Shown: positions 32,331-42,994 of the stretch, in pieces | Layout of the letters: every line of letters starts with the position of its first letter | Position numbering within the stretch: position 1 is the first letter of the stretch | From: Thelonectria olida | Lineage: Eukaryota > Ascomycota > Sordariomycetes > Hypocreales > Nectriaceae | NCBI GenBank assembly: GCA_020736575.1 | Contig: JAGPYM010000006.1 | Location: forward strand, 868,001 to 932,000 | Reading direction: 5' to 3' | Length of the DNA: 64,000 nucleotides | Position numbers and translations under genes: made by a program | The notes under the pieces: generated by a model | What the model was told of the DNA's origin: nothing | The model's database searches: none | Seen by the model: only the letters and a program-made list of their open reading frames with translations

Positions 32331-34595
32331 ATGTTCACGGGGCTACGATATGGGCAGCCTCTGTTGGCCCAGCCCATCAGCTGGGCAACTGTCTCTGCGG
32401 GTGTCGTTGCGGGTATCCTGCTGCTGAGCTCGACCATGCCAACCCGACACCTGATATCGCGCGCACTCGCATCAACGCAACGTATCCTCAAACACATTAT
32501 CCTTCAATCCTCTATCTTCGTATACGGATTTAAGTACAACGACAGCGTCGATGGCCAGCACATTCGGCTCCTCCGCCTCCCATACTCAACGACATCCAAA
32601 ACCTCCTCCTCTCGTCCTCAAATGACTGTCCACACCTTCCCTCTAGACAAGTGTCCCGACTATCTCGCCCTATCCTACACTTGGGGCCCTCCCGATTCTA
32701 GTTGTCCAGCTTACACCCCGAGAGATCGTCTCGGAATTCAGCTTGATGGACGTTTCTTCGCCATCCGGCCTAACCTCCTCCACGCCTTACAGCAGGTCAG
32801 CGCCGTGCGACCGGGTTGCTATATCTGGGTCGACAGCATCTGCATCAACCAAAACAACACGCAAGAACGCGCCGCCCAGGTCTCCAACATGGACCACATC
32901 TACACCGGCGCCATCGAGACGCTCATCTGGCTTGGTCCCGCATCTGAGCGGTCGGCCCGCGCCGTCGACATTGTCAAGAAGACAGCGGTCGACGCAGAGC
33001 AAAAGATACTCAACTGGACGTCGACTCAGACCTATGGCAATGCTTTTCTCCCCAACGACACTGACTTGCTCGTCAGGAATGGCTTGCCACCGCTGACGGC
33101 CGAGGACTGGAACGACATGGCCGACATCTTCACGCGCTCCTGGTTCGGCAGAGTCTGGATGGTCCAAGAAGTAGCTCTCTCGCGAAACCCGACTGTTCTC
33201 ATAGGGAATCACGAACTCCCCTGGGACGTCATCGGCCATACTTCTCTCGTCGTCGGCTTGTCAAACGTGCTCGTTGGCCTCTTCACCACGGGTCAGAGCC
33301 AGAACGGCCCCCTCGTCATGGGCATCATCCACAGCACCGGGCTGCAGATCGCTCGCGAATGGAGCAAAGGCGCATCAGGGAAGTTCCAGGGCGTCATCGA
33401 CCGCGCAAACTTCTCGGCTGGCATCGACACCCATCACCCGAGCTCGCATCTTCTACGTCTGTTGCTCAGTACCGTCGGTTTCCACGCCACGTTCCGACGA
33501 GACCGTGTATATTCGCTCCTAGGTATCGCAAACCACTTGTCCCAGATGCAAGGCCAAGACCGCTTGAGCCTCGAAATCGACTACAAGTCCACCGACGACC
33601 AAGTCCTCACCTCGTTCGGACTGAGCCTCTTCCGCAACACGCAGTCTCTCCATCTCCTCTCCCACGCCGGTCTCGCCGGCCGCGGCGTGGAATCCAACAT
33701 GCCAACATGGATCCCCTCCTTCGAGGCGGTCAACGCGCCCATCCTAGGCCCCAACTACACCAATCTACAACTCTTCAACGCCTCCAAAGCGGAACCCGGC
33801 GACGTATCCAGGTTCACCATTAACGAAGAGCGAATGGCGCTCCATGTAAAAGCCATCACCCCCAATCTGGGAACCATCGAAGAATTCGGCGAACCATGGG
33901 GTGAAATGCTCCACGGAAAGTTCACATCGTGCCTGAAGATCCTCCTCCACTGCGGCGACACGTACAGGTTCACCAACCAGCCCATCGTGGAAGCCTTCTG
34001 GCGCACGCTCATCATGGACTACGATATGATCCAACGCCCAGCCCCGTCGCACCTCGCCCAATCCTTCGCCGCCTGGATGAAACTGGTCACCGTCACCGCA
34101 ATATTCGGCAACTACGCATCCAATACGTACTTACACGACCTCTTTGACACTGTTGAGCCACTTTGGGTACTCGCCAACTCCCGAGACACCACAGGGCTCC
34201 TACCCAAGTCTATTGATCTGCTCACCCTGCTGGATGAGTGTGGTATGGTCGATTACCCTCCAGCCCCCAAGATTTCTGAATCAGAAAGAGCGGCCATGAT
34301 AGAATCCTGGGGGAAGGAATCTGCCCAATACGATGCGTTTCTACGGTTGACACTTCAACCAAATCGCCGTCTGGCCAGGACGGTCCGTGGATATTTGTGT
34401 CTTGTTCCCTCCTCTGCTAAAGTCGGCGACAATGTTATGATTGTCTCCGGGTGTCCTACTCCTTTGGTATTAAGGAGAGTCAAATCTCGAGAAGACTACT
34501 TCAACGTGGTTGGGGATACTTACGTTCATGGAGCCATGTTTGGAGAACACATCTCAAGTCATAACTGTGTCTGGCGAGTGATTTCATTAGCCTAA
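32331..34595 (+). CDS. Heterokaryon incompatibility (HET) domain protein
   Basis: A single exon of 754 aa. A hydrophobic segment at about residues 16-36 could anchor the protein in a membrane. The HET domain follows: IRLLRLPY, YLALSYTWGPPDS near residue 110, NLLHALQQ, YIWVDSICINQNNTQERAAQVSNMDHIYTGAIETLIWLGP, then WFGRVWMVQEVALSRNPTVLIGNHELPW. These three blocks are the standard HET motifs. The C-terminal about 400 residues resemble the generic tail of fungal HET proteins and lack WD, NACHT or ankyrin repeats. HET proteins mediate regulated cell death after fusion of genetically different hyphae and are usually silent unless activated. No partner gene is adjacent. Confidence 0.92.
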   Translation: MFTGLRYGQPLLAQPISWATVSAGVVAGILLLSSTMPTRHLISRALASTQRILKHIILQSSIFVYGFKYNDSVDGQHIRLLRLPYSTTSKTSSSRPQMTVHTFPLDKCPDYLALSYTWGPPDSSCPAYTPRDRLGIQLDGRFFAIRPNLLHALQQVSAVRPGCYIWVDSICINQNNTQERAAQVSNMDHIYTGAIETLIWLGPASERSARAVDIVKKTAVDAEQKILNWTSTQTYGNAFLPNDTDLLVRNGLPPLTAEDWNDMADIFTRSWFGRVWMVQEVALSRNPTVLIGNHELPWDVIGHTSLVVGLSNVLVGLFTTGQSQNGPLVMGIIHSTGLQIAREWSKGASGKFQGVIDRANFSAGIDTHHPSSHLLRLLLSTVGFHATFRRDRVYSLLGIANHLSQMQGQDRLSLEIDYKSTDDQVLTSFGLSLFRNTQSLHLLSHAGLAGRGVESNMPTWIPSFEAVNAPILGPNYTNLQLFNASKAEPGDVSRFTINEERMALHVKAITPNLGTIEEFGEPWGEMLHGKFTSCLKILLHCGDTYRFTNQPIVEAFWRTLIMDYDMIQRPAPSHLAQSFAAWMKLVTVTAIFGNYASNTYLHDLFDTVEPLWVLANSRDTTGLLPKSIDLLTLLDECGMVDYPPAPKISESERAAMIESWGKESAQYDAFLRLTLQPNRRLARTVRGYLCLVPSSAKVGDNVMIVSGCPTPLVLRRVKSREDYFNVVGDTYVHGAMFGEHISSHNCVWRVISLA

Positions 34596-34957
34596 GCTCA
34601 TCTATTTAATGTATAGCACCGAATCAGTTTTAAGTATTTAAAGTGAACCTTTATATGTTAAGTATGATAATGACTTGAATCCTTTCTTTTTAAATGGAGC
34701 ACCAGGGAGACGAAAGAACGTATTGTGGCTGAGAGCCATAATGGCAAATTTTCCATTAGTCGAAAGCTACCAACATGAATCGAAGTTGCAAAGGTACATG
34801 TCTAAAAGAACAAACAAAGTAAGATGAAAAGAACCGCCATGATCAACAATGTCCTTCAACGATCTTGCATCAACGCGTCAACCCCGGAACAAATAAACAA
34901 ATAAACAAATCGTTTAGGTATACCTCCATCAAAGCCGGCATCTGCTCCTGTCAGTCT
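34596..34957. other. Convergent 3' flanks
   Basis: A spacer between the plus-strand HET gene and the minus-strand secreted-protein gene. It includes a short AAATAAAC repeat near 34888-34910. No gene is seen. Confidence 0.6.
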
Positions 34958-36130
34958 TTAGCAGACCATCCAAGGGTGGCACTGGGCTTGAACGTTGTAG
35001 CTGTAGTACAAGGGGTATGTCCCCTTCATGGCTTCGATGATGGGATCAAAGAACTCAGAATCAAAACGGTTTCGGTCGCAGACGGAGCATGGACCGGACA
35101 TGAAGTCGTCGTAAGTCGTGTTGTATTTGAGGAAGCCAATAGGAGTGTTGGAATCGCCGACAGCTTGAAGGCCGAAAGCCTCCGGCATGATGACCCAGCT
35201 CGTCTGGTTGGTGCGGGGACTGTTCTGACCGGGAACAATTGGGTTTTGGTTAAACCAAGTACTGTTCATGCCAACATCGTGAAGGGCTTTGATCAGAAGT
35301 AGAGTCATGTGGGAGTCCTCATCGATCTGAATACCCGCACAGTCAATGTTGATCGTGTAGCCCTCACCCCTGACAGGCTGAGAGACGCATCGACCTGTTG
35401 TCTGGTCCCAGGCGAAATGAGAAATGAAAGACGTCCAGGTATTGTTCCAGTTGAGGAAACGAGGGCTAACTGCGGCGGAGACAAAGAGCTTTCCAATCTC
35501 GGGGGCGTTTGTTGGCGTGGGCTCGCCCTGGGTGATGGTTGGGTTGGCAGGGGTTGTGAAGAAGCCGGATGAAGTGGGCTTAGATGAGGCAGTTGGGGTA
35601 GCCGATTGGGAGCCCATATCCTCGGGACGTGGAGGGGGATGGCCTTCACGGTTACAGACGAACGCGGACCAGCAGATTGACTCAGCATTGACTGTTTTGT
35701 TGATGGCAGCACTAACAGGACGTCCACGGTATGCCCAGCAGTTGAGCTCCTGGCCGCCTTCTTTGGTGGTAATGGCAGTGCCAGCTTTGAAGCCATCGGG
35801 GGTACCGTCTTCGATGTACGCTGTCCAAACGTCGCCGTTAGACATTCTTGCGGTAACACCTTCGGGGATCCAAGGGTAATGACCATCGTTGAAGGGAACC
35901 TCAACGGCCATGTTGGGGGCACTTGGGCGTGGGTAGTCATAGGCGCCGGCTGGCCAGCTGATGTCACGGTACCAGTTCATCTGGCGAGACGTAGACCAAG
36001 TGGGATGATCAGTGTTGTCTCCAGTTCCACAGTCGCAGAGAATAAGATCCTCCTTGGGATACTCTTGAGCCTGGGTAGAGACCAGGAGGATCGCCATGAT
36101 GGCGGCGCCGGCAATGAACTTCCCAGACAT
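34958..36130 (-). CDS. Secreted cysteine-containing protein of unknown function
   Basis: A single exon of 390 aa. The signal peptide is clear, with a hydrophobic core and cleavage near residue 21 (STQAQ). The mature protein has two regions: residues 22-165, rich in Trp and Tyr with cysteines in ILCDCG, NCWAYRG and ICWSAFVCNREG; and residues 215-390 with six more cysteines (GRC, DC, PCSVC, QC, VC). A Pro/Ser/Thr linker joins them. There are eleven cysteines in all, so at least one is unpaired, and five N-glycosylation sequons. No catalytic signature is recognised. It could be a cell-surface or effector-like protein conserved in moulds. No GPI signal is seen; the chain ends QCHPWMVC. Confidence 0.75.
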   Translation of the reverse strand: MSGKFIAGAAIMAILLVSTQAQEYPKEDLILCDCGTGDNTDHPTWSTSRQMNWYRDISWPAGAYDYPRPSAPNMAVEVPFNDGHYPWIPEGVTARMSNGDVWTAYIEDGTPDGFKAGTAITTKEGGQELNCWAYRGRPVSAAINKTVNAESICWSAFVCNREGHPPPRPEDMGSQSATPTASSKPTSSGFFTTPANPTITQGEPTPTNAPEIGKLFVSAAVSPRFLNWNNTWTSFISHFAWDQTTGRCVSQPVRGEGYTINIDCAGIQIDEDSHMTLLLIKALHDVGMNSTWFNQNPIVPGQNSPRTNQTSWVIMPEAFGLQAVGDSNTPIGFLKYNTTYDDFMSGPCSVCDRNRFDSEFFDPIIEAMKGTYPLYYSYNVQAQCHPWMVC

Positions 36131-37496
36131 ATTGGACCACGCAGTGAAGTAAATGGTCGTGATTCAGTGAGTTGATTGAGATTTGGGATGGTTTCGAAAG
36201 AGCAGAAAAGAAGAGGACGGTATTTGGGGAGAAAACAGAGAGTGAATGAGTAAAGAAGAGAGAATGGAGGCAGAGTTGAAAGTGGGGAGGAAGACGGTAT
36301 TAGGTACTCGGGAAATCTTCAACGCCTTCTCTTCAATCATGGGTCTTCTTTCCTCAGGATGTTTGTCAGAACTTTTGTTGAGGGCCTGATGCGTCATCTC
36401 TTGAAGGCGAAGGCAGGCGCTCTGGGTTCTGCGTGCTGGGGCTCTGCTATTGCAGGCAAGAACCTCAAACACGGAACTGAAATCACTGACGAAAGCACTT
36501 GGCGGCATCATAGTTTTTTGAAATCGTTGAGATTAGACTGGATCTTGGGAAATTTGAGGTCATCATGTTGCGTCATGAGAAGATTAATCTGAAAGTCAGT
36601 GAAGGCGACTGTAGGGAGTACTTGGAAGGAAGGGGGGAGCAACAACTACTCGTACCGGACAACACGCAATTCTGACCTAGACACATGAGGCCTCCCTCAG
36701 GTCGGCGGGAACAAGGAGGCTACGTCCTTAGCAGCCGCTCTGGAAATCACCAACTGGCCATCTGTTAAAGTGGTTTTAGAACTGCATTCTGCACTCCATG
36801 CGACAGGCAAAGGAGCGGCAGGCGAATTTTCGAGTGTGAAATTTGCGCCCATATCAGAACAAAAGGAGTTACTACTAGAAGGATCACCTATATGATAATG
36901 ATCCCAGAAATACATGAATCTTTGAGAAGGCTTGTGAGTTTGGGAGTTGTGCATTGATATAAAGGGCGATGGTGCCGGGTAGGTGTAAGTCATTGGTCTC
37001 GAGACCTCAGATTGACGGTGCAGATTTAGTAATAACTAAGGAGCTGTCATCGAAACCGATTAACTCCCTCTTCGGGTATTCGATCGGGTTTGAAAAGGTT
37101 GCTTCGGAATTGTTGAGCTTCGGTTGCTGCACTTCAATTATTAGCGATACTCCCAGCCAGAAGATTCACCTCTCCGTACCTGAAAGTTCAACTTGGAATC
37201 AACGAAATTAGAACGCGCAAAGGATGGACCGCCCTTTGATCACGAACACGAGCTAGAGAATAACGAGTAAAGCTATATAGATGGGTTCAATTGATTTAAT
37301 AGATAACATCAAACTGTGTATATGAATATAAACGTCAGCTTTGGAATCTAGAAACGGTCCATCTTCAAAATGTGGGGTTCAATATCTCCACCCATTGAGA
37401 ATCCCTACATCGTCAGCCACACCACCATCGCAAGCTCTGTAACATCTCGGACCGTCCCTCCCGCCTGCTGTTCGAAACTTCCTGCCACTTCCAATC
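36131..37496. other. Intergenic, no gene seen
   Basis: This holds the promoter of the minus-strand secreted protein and the upstream region of the DUF1279 gene, with a CTATATAG element near 37270. Short frames such as minus 36993-36697 have no recognisable features. Confidence 0.5.
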
Positions 37497-38120
37497 ATGC
37501 GTCGCAACCCGATATCCATCAATTGGCGTCCCTCGCTACACTCTCGGCCCCCTCCTCGCACAACTCCTCGCGCCAACCGTCCTCATGCCCGAGCCGAATC
37601 GACCCAAGCTTCCAGCTTGGACCGCATCACAGCGAAGCTCCCTCGCCGCCTGCAAAAGTACACCAACGGGCTTCGTAACGCCCCTGTCTCGCATATCGTC
37701 TCCTTCATGATCCTGCACGAGCTCACAGCCATAGCACCACTCGTCAGTCTGTTTGGGCTATTCCACTACACCAATTGGATCCCGGTTTCATACATGACGG
37801 AGCATTTCGGAGGCTATGTTCAAGATGGGGTTGCTAGATTCGAGAAATACTTCAAACGCAAGGGCTGGTTTGGGTTCGAGCGAGAGGATAGGACGGCAAC
37901 AGACGGTACGACAACGGTGGACGCTAAGGCAAAGGAGGAAGAGGCATTGGAGCGCTGGCATAGCGGCGATGGTCGATACAAAGTGGTGGTGGAAGTTGCT
38001 CTCGCCTACGCTATTACAAAAGCTCTCCTTCCAATTCGAATAATTGGGAGCGTCTGGGCCACACCTTGGTTTGCTGGTGTGCTTATAAGAGCCAGGGGTA
38101 TCTTCAAGCGAACACCCTGA
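37497..38120 (+). CDS. DUF1279 / FAM210-like mitochondrial membrane protein
   Basis: A single exon of 207 aa. The first about 35 residues are Arg/Pro/Ser-rich without acidic residues, a mitochondrial presequence. The DUF1279 core follows: SHIVSFMILHELTAIAPLVSLFGLFHYTNWIP, with one transmembrane helix, then RFEKYFKRKGWFGF. A charged linker leads to a second hydrophobic segment (VVVEVALAYAITKALLPIRIIGSVWATPWFA). This matches the FAM210A/B and yeast YNR040W-type family of the mitochondrial inner membrane, whose animal members affect mitochondrial translation. The gene is convergent with NDK, with 130 bp between the stop codons. Confidence 0.85.
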   Translation: MRRNPISINWRPSLHSRPPPRTTPRANRPHARAESTQASSLDRITAKLPRRLQKYTNGLRNAPVSHIVSFMILHELTAIAPLVSLFGLFHYTNWIPVSYMTEHFGGYVQDGVARFEKYFKRKGWFGFEREDRTATDGTTTVDAKAKEEEALERWHSGDGRYKVVVEVALAYAITKALLPIRIIGSVWATPWFAGVLIRARGIFKRTP

Positions 38121-38250
38121 CGGGACATCACGACAGGAATCAATAAACATGGGAAGATTTGTCTTTTGATTTGTGTACCCATTGACATGAACTCGTCAGC
38201 CATTTTGTGATCGTTCATTGTATCATTCAGAGTGTCGGATCATGGACAAG

Positions 38251-39063
38251 TTAAGGCTTCTCGTAGATCCAGTCGTTCTGGGCCGACTTCCAGCTGAGGA
38301 CCTCACCCTCCTTGAACCAGAGCGCAATCTCCTTCTTGGCGTTCTCGACGGAGTCGGAACCGTGGCAGACGTTGCGGCCGACATCGATGGCGTAGTCACC
38401 ACGGATGGTGCCAGGGGCGGAGGCAAGGGGGTTGGTGGCACCGAGGATGGCTAGAAAGCGGTGTGAGCAGGCATCTGTAGGGGAGGGAAGAGTGTAACTT
38501 ACTGCGGCCAGTCTTGACGGCATCACGGCCCTCCCAGACCATGGCGCAGATGGGGCCAGAGTTCATGTCTATGTGATGTTAGCTTTGAATTGAAAGGTCT
38601 GGTAGACGTTGTAGATTACGTACACTCAACCAGACCCTTGAAGAAAGGCTTCTCGGAGAGGTCAGAGTCTATGGGCGGTCAGCATGGTCATTGAAGCTGG
38701 TATGTAATGGGAGGCGTGATGACGCACAGTGGTTCTCGAGGTGCTCCTTGCCGGGAGTGATGAGCTTGATGGCAGCAAGCTTGAAGCTATTCATTGGTTA
38801 GAACCACAAACAACGTACGAGAACCGACTTGATCCAACTTACCCGCGGCTCTCGAAGCGAGAGATGATGGGTCCAATGAGGCCACGCTGTGGGAGAAAGA
38901 GTTAGTACTCATGTTCTGCTGGCCAGACAGTCGTCGACATGGGCAATGTTTACCTGGACACCATCGGGCTTGATGGCAATGAAGCTGGTAAACAATGTCA
39001 GAACACATCTCTCAAGGTGGAGGGGAATGGCGGGGTAGCTCACGTCTGCTCGTTGGAAGACAT
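38251..39063 (-). CDS. ndk1: Nucleoside diphosphate kinase
   Basis: Seven exons on the minus strand (39063-39044, 38984-38954, 38886-38843, 38786-38728, 38668-38624, 38568-38503, 38450-38251) join to 154 aa. The enzyme transfers the gamma-phosphate of ATP to NDPs through a phosphohistidine. The catalytic His is residue 118 in RNVCHGSDS, the same number as in human NDPK. The Kpn-loop region ([16 protein letters not shown]) and the C-terminal DWIYEK are intact. Most introns are 50-60 nt. The frame is open upstream of the canonical ATG to another ATG at 39324, which would add 87 residues with a hydrophobic stretch; the short form matches the family and is preferred. Confidence 0.95.
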
Positions 39064-40041
39064 GGTGAAGGTGTTCGAAGACGTGTCTGAGATGACTGAA
39101 GGGATTGAAGTAGATTTGGATTCCGGCACGACTGAAGATGATTCAGGGCTGGAGAGAGACGGTGAAAAGAAGAAGTAAAAGGCGAGGAGAAAGAAGAGGA
39201 GGATAAAAATCGGCGGTGGCAGATTTTCGGCAGCCCTCCGTATCGGGTTCTCCTGCTCAGCGTCTGGAGCGGGGTCCTTGTTATGGTGGGGTCGGTTCAC
39301 TTGGTTGTCTCCGTCTTTGGCCATGATGATTTGGCGGAGAGAGCAAGTACAGTGCGAAGGGGAAGCTCAGCTCGCACTGACACGTGACTTACTGAGAGGT
39401 CGAGCCAACCCAGCAGTAAGCAAGTAAATTTGCCAGTTCTTGTCAATAGGGTTGTTCGACATCAATGAGCGGCAAGGGCTGCTTGATTCGAAGTTTTCTG
39501 ATAGTTGAATCACGGAAAATGAAATAGAAAAACAAAGCTCAGAAACTCGTCAACAAGACATTGCTAGATTGATCGCTGGATGTTGAGCTTGACTGGGAAC
39601 CAACCATGCATGAGCTCAAGCTGAGCTGTCCATCCGTACAGTGCAAAACACTAAGTTCAAAAGTTGAAATCCGGGCGGCAAGCCAGAGGAATATCATTCT
39701 GTCGGGGCGCTATTCATCTAACGCGGTCATGCCCCTCCATCCCTTGAATCTCCACCACCCCTGTCTCGGCTCATGGCACTAATCTTGTTTGGGAGTAGAG
39801 CTCTTCTCTCAACTGGCCAAGGGGACAGCTTGACCTCCCAGTTGACATCGCAAGCAAGCCCTCGAGGCCGCGTCTACAACTAGAAATCAATCAGTTGCCG
39901 TCTTCCACAGCCATAGCCTAACACGTGCTGTGGAACTTTGTCTTATTTGTTTCTCATGTTGTATGACTGCAATTAAACCTGAGAATTTTCCTCGACTTTT
40001 GTTTGTTTTTATTGCGGACGGTCCTCGACCGCTGAGCCGCA
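39064..40041. other. Divergent promoter of ndk1 and glucosidase II
   Basis: A shared upstream region of about 980 bp between two divergently transcribed housekeeping genes. It includes the possible upstream ndk1 reading frame (39064-39324). Confidence 0.6.
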
Positions 40042-42994
40042 ATGAGGTCGACCATGGCATTGTCCTATCGATGGACGGCGCTACTCTTCGTGATTGGAAC
40101 ATTGCTATGCTTCCTCCAACCTGCAGGTACGTCGAGATTCCGCATCCATTGCCCTAGGGCATTGGGTTTGAGCTAACACTTCATCAGCGGCCGTTAAGGA
40201 AAACGACTTCAAGAAGTGCCACCAATCTGGCTTCTGCAAGCGAAACCGCGCCTACGCCGACAATGCAGCCTCCAAGCAGTCAAACTGGATCTCGCCTTAT
40301 CATGTCCTTCCCGACTCAACCTCATTCAATGATGGACAGCTTCAAGCCACGATTCTCAAGACTATCAACGATCAGGGCGAAACCGTTCGCCTTCCTCTTA
40401 CAATCTCCTTCCTCAAGTCTGGTACTGCCCGGGTTACCATCGATGAGGAAAAGCGACAGAACAAAGACATTACCCTTCGAAACGATAGTCCTGCGAGGAA
40501 AGAGAGATACAATGAGGCTGAAAGCTGGGTCATTGTGGGCGGTCTCGAACTCGACAAGGCTGCCCAAGTTTCGTTCCAAGACGAGACTCAACTGAATGTC
40601 AAATACGGGCCCGAGTCCAAGTATGAGGCTGCGATCAAGTTCTCGTCTTTTGAGATTGATTTTATGCGAGATGGAGCCTCACATGTTAAGTTCAACAACC
40701 GTGGCTTGCTCAACATGGAGCACTGGAGAGCAAAGGTCGAGAGGGGCGACGATGAGGAGACCCCAGAAGAAGAGCGTACCTGGTGGGATGAAACGTTCGG
40801 CGGAAACACCGACACCAAGCCCCGTGGCCCGGAGAGCGCGGCTTTGGATATCACCTTCTCTGAATACGAGCATGTTTTTGGCATCCCTGAGCATACCGGC
40901 CCCCTGTCTCTAAGACAGACCCGCGGCGGTGAGGGCAACTTTGAGGAACCGTATCGATTGTACAACACCGACGTGTTTGAGTACATCCTGGACAGCCCAA
41001 TGACCCTCTACGGTGCCATTCCGTTTATGCAGGCGCATCGCAAGAATTCTTCTGTTGGTATCTTCTGGCTCAACGTTGCCGAGACTTGGGTTGATATTAC
41101 CAAGAGCAAGGCTGCTGGTAACCCTCTCAGTCTTGGCCCTGGTCCAAAGACAAGCACACATACTCACTGGATCTCGGAAGCCGGAATTCTTGATGTATTT
41201 GTCTTGATGGGCCCTACTCCTGGTGATCTTACTAAGACGTATGGCGAGTTGACTGGCTACACAGCTATGCCTCAGGAATTCGCCGTTGGATATCATCAGT
41301 GCCGATGGAATTACATTTCTGACGAGGATGTCAAGGATGTTGACCGCAAGATGGACAGATCGAAGATCCCGTATGATGTAATCTGGTTGGACCTCGAGTA
41401 TACCGATGATCGAAAGTACTTCACCTGGGAGCCTCACTCATTCATCGACCCCATCGGCATGGGTCAGCAGCTCGACGCCCATGGACGAAAGTTGGTCGTT
41501 CTGATCGACCCTCACATTAAGAACCAAGATGGATACACAGTCCATAACCAGATGAAGTCACAGGACCTCGCCGTCCATAACAAGGAGGACCAGGTCTACG
41601 AAGGTTGGTGCTGGCCAGGCTCCTCGAACTGGATCGACTGCTTCAACCCCAAGGCCATCGAGTGGTGGAAGACTCTTTTCAAGTACGACTCCTTCAAGGG
41701 TACTCTTGAGAATACCTTCATTTGGAACGACATGAATGAGCCCTCCGTGTTTAACGGACCTGAAACTACCATGCCCAAGGACAACATTCACTTTGGACAC
41801 TGGGAGCATCGTGATATTCACAACCTCAACGGTCTGACTTTCCACAACGCAACCTTCCAGGCCATGTTGTCCCGAAAGAAGGGCGAGCTTCGACGCCCGT
41901 TCATTCTGACGCGATCCTTCTACTCTGGTTCCCAAAGGCTAGGTGCCATGTGGACTGGTGACAATCAGGCTGAGTGGACTCACTTGGCCGCCTCCATTCC
42001 TATGGTCTTGAACCAAGGCATTTCAGGCTTCCCCTTTGCTGGAGCTGATGTTGGTGGTTTCTTCGGCAACCCAGACAAAGACCTACAGGCTCGCTGGTAC
42101 CAGGCTGGCGCTTTCTACCCCTTTTTCCGAGCGCACGCCCACATTGACTCCCGCCGCCGCGAGCCTTATCTGATCGGCGAGCCGTACACCCAGATCGTCA
42201 CAGCCGCTTTGCGACTGCGCTACAGCTTGATGCCGGCTTGGTACACTGCCTTCTTTGAGGCCAACCGCAACGGTAGCCCGATTATCCGACCCATGCTCTG
42301 GACTCACCCGTCTGAGGAGGCTGGCCTCCCAATTGACGACCAGTTCTTCCTTGGATCGACTGGTATCCTGGTGAAGCCCGTGGTGGAGAAGGACAAGTTT
42401 TCGGCCGACATCTGGATCCCCGACGAGGAAGTCTACTATGACTACTTCACTTACAACGTGCAAAAGACCCAGAAGGGTAAGCACCTGACTGTGGCCGCGC
42501 CGCTGGATCGCATCCCAATGCTCCTACGCGGTGGTCACATCGTTCCTCGTCGTGACATTCCCCGACGATCTAGCGCCATGATGCGATTTGACGACTACAC
42601 GCTCGTCGTCGCAGTTTCCAAGACTGGAACTGCCGAGGGCGAGCTCTACGTGGATGACGGAGATTCGTTCGACTATGAGCAAGGCCAATACATCCACCGC
42701 CGATTTAGTCTTGCTGATGGCACCCTCGCTTCAATTGACGTTGAAGGGCGGGACACCAAGTCTACTGAAGCTGGTCAGTGGCTTAAGGCAATGGACGATG
42801 TTCACGTCGATAAGATCATCATGGTCGGTGCCCCAGCCTCTTGGAACCAGAAAGAGGTTCACGTAGAGTCGGAGGGCAAGACGTGGTCAGCCAAAGCGCA
42901 ATACCACAAGGCCGAGGGAGGTCGAGCAGCATTCGCAACTGTGGGCAGGGTAGGAGTCAAGATTGGAGCGGATTGGACCATTAAGCTTGCGTAG
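40042..42994 (+). CDS. GLS2: Glucosidase II alpha subunit (GH31, ER N-glycan processing)
   Basis: Two exons (40042-40126 and 40188-42994) encode 963 aa. Exon 1 supplies a signal peptide (ALLFVIGTLLCFLQPAGA) and a 61-nt intron follows. The enzyme removes the two inner alpha-1,3-glucoses from N-glycans in the ER lumen and so drives the calnexin cycle. GH31 landmarks are the N-terminal FKKCHQSGFCKRNR motif of GANAB/ROT2 proteins, GYHQCRWNY, IPYDVIWLDLEYTDDRKYFTW, and the nucleophile Asp in IWNDMNEPSVF near residue 540. GADVGGFFG, the acid/base-loop FFRAHAHIDSRRREPYL, and the C-terminal beta domains (FFLGSTGILVKPV) follow. No HDEL is present, as expected, since retention uses the beta subunit. 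Confidence 0.95.

Noticed and set aside
36697..36993. 98-codon minus-strand frame with an ATG near a possible promoter
   Set aside because: No domain, signal peptide or splice support; left as non-coding.
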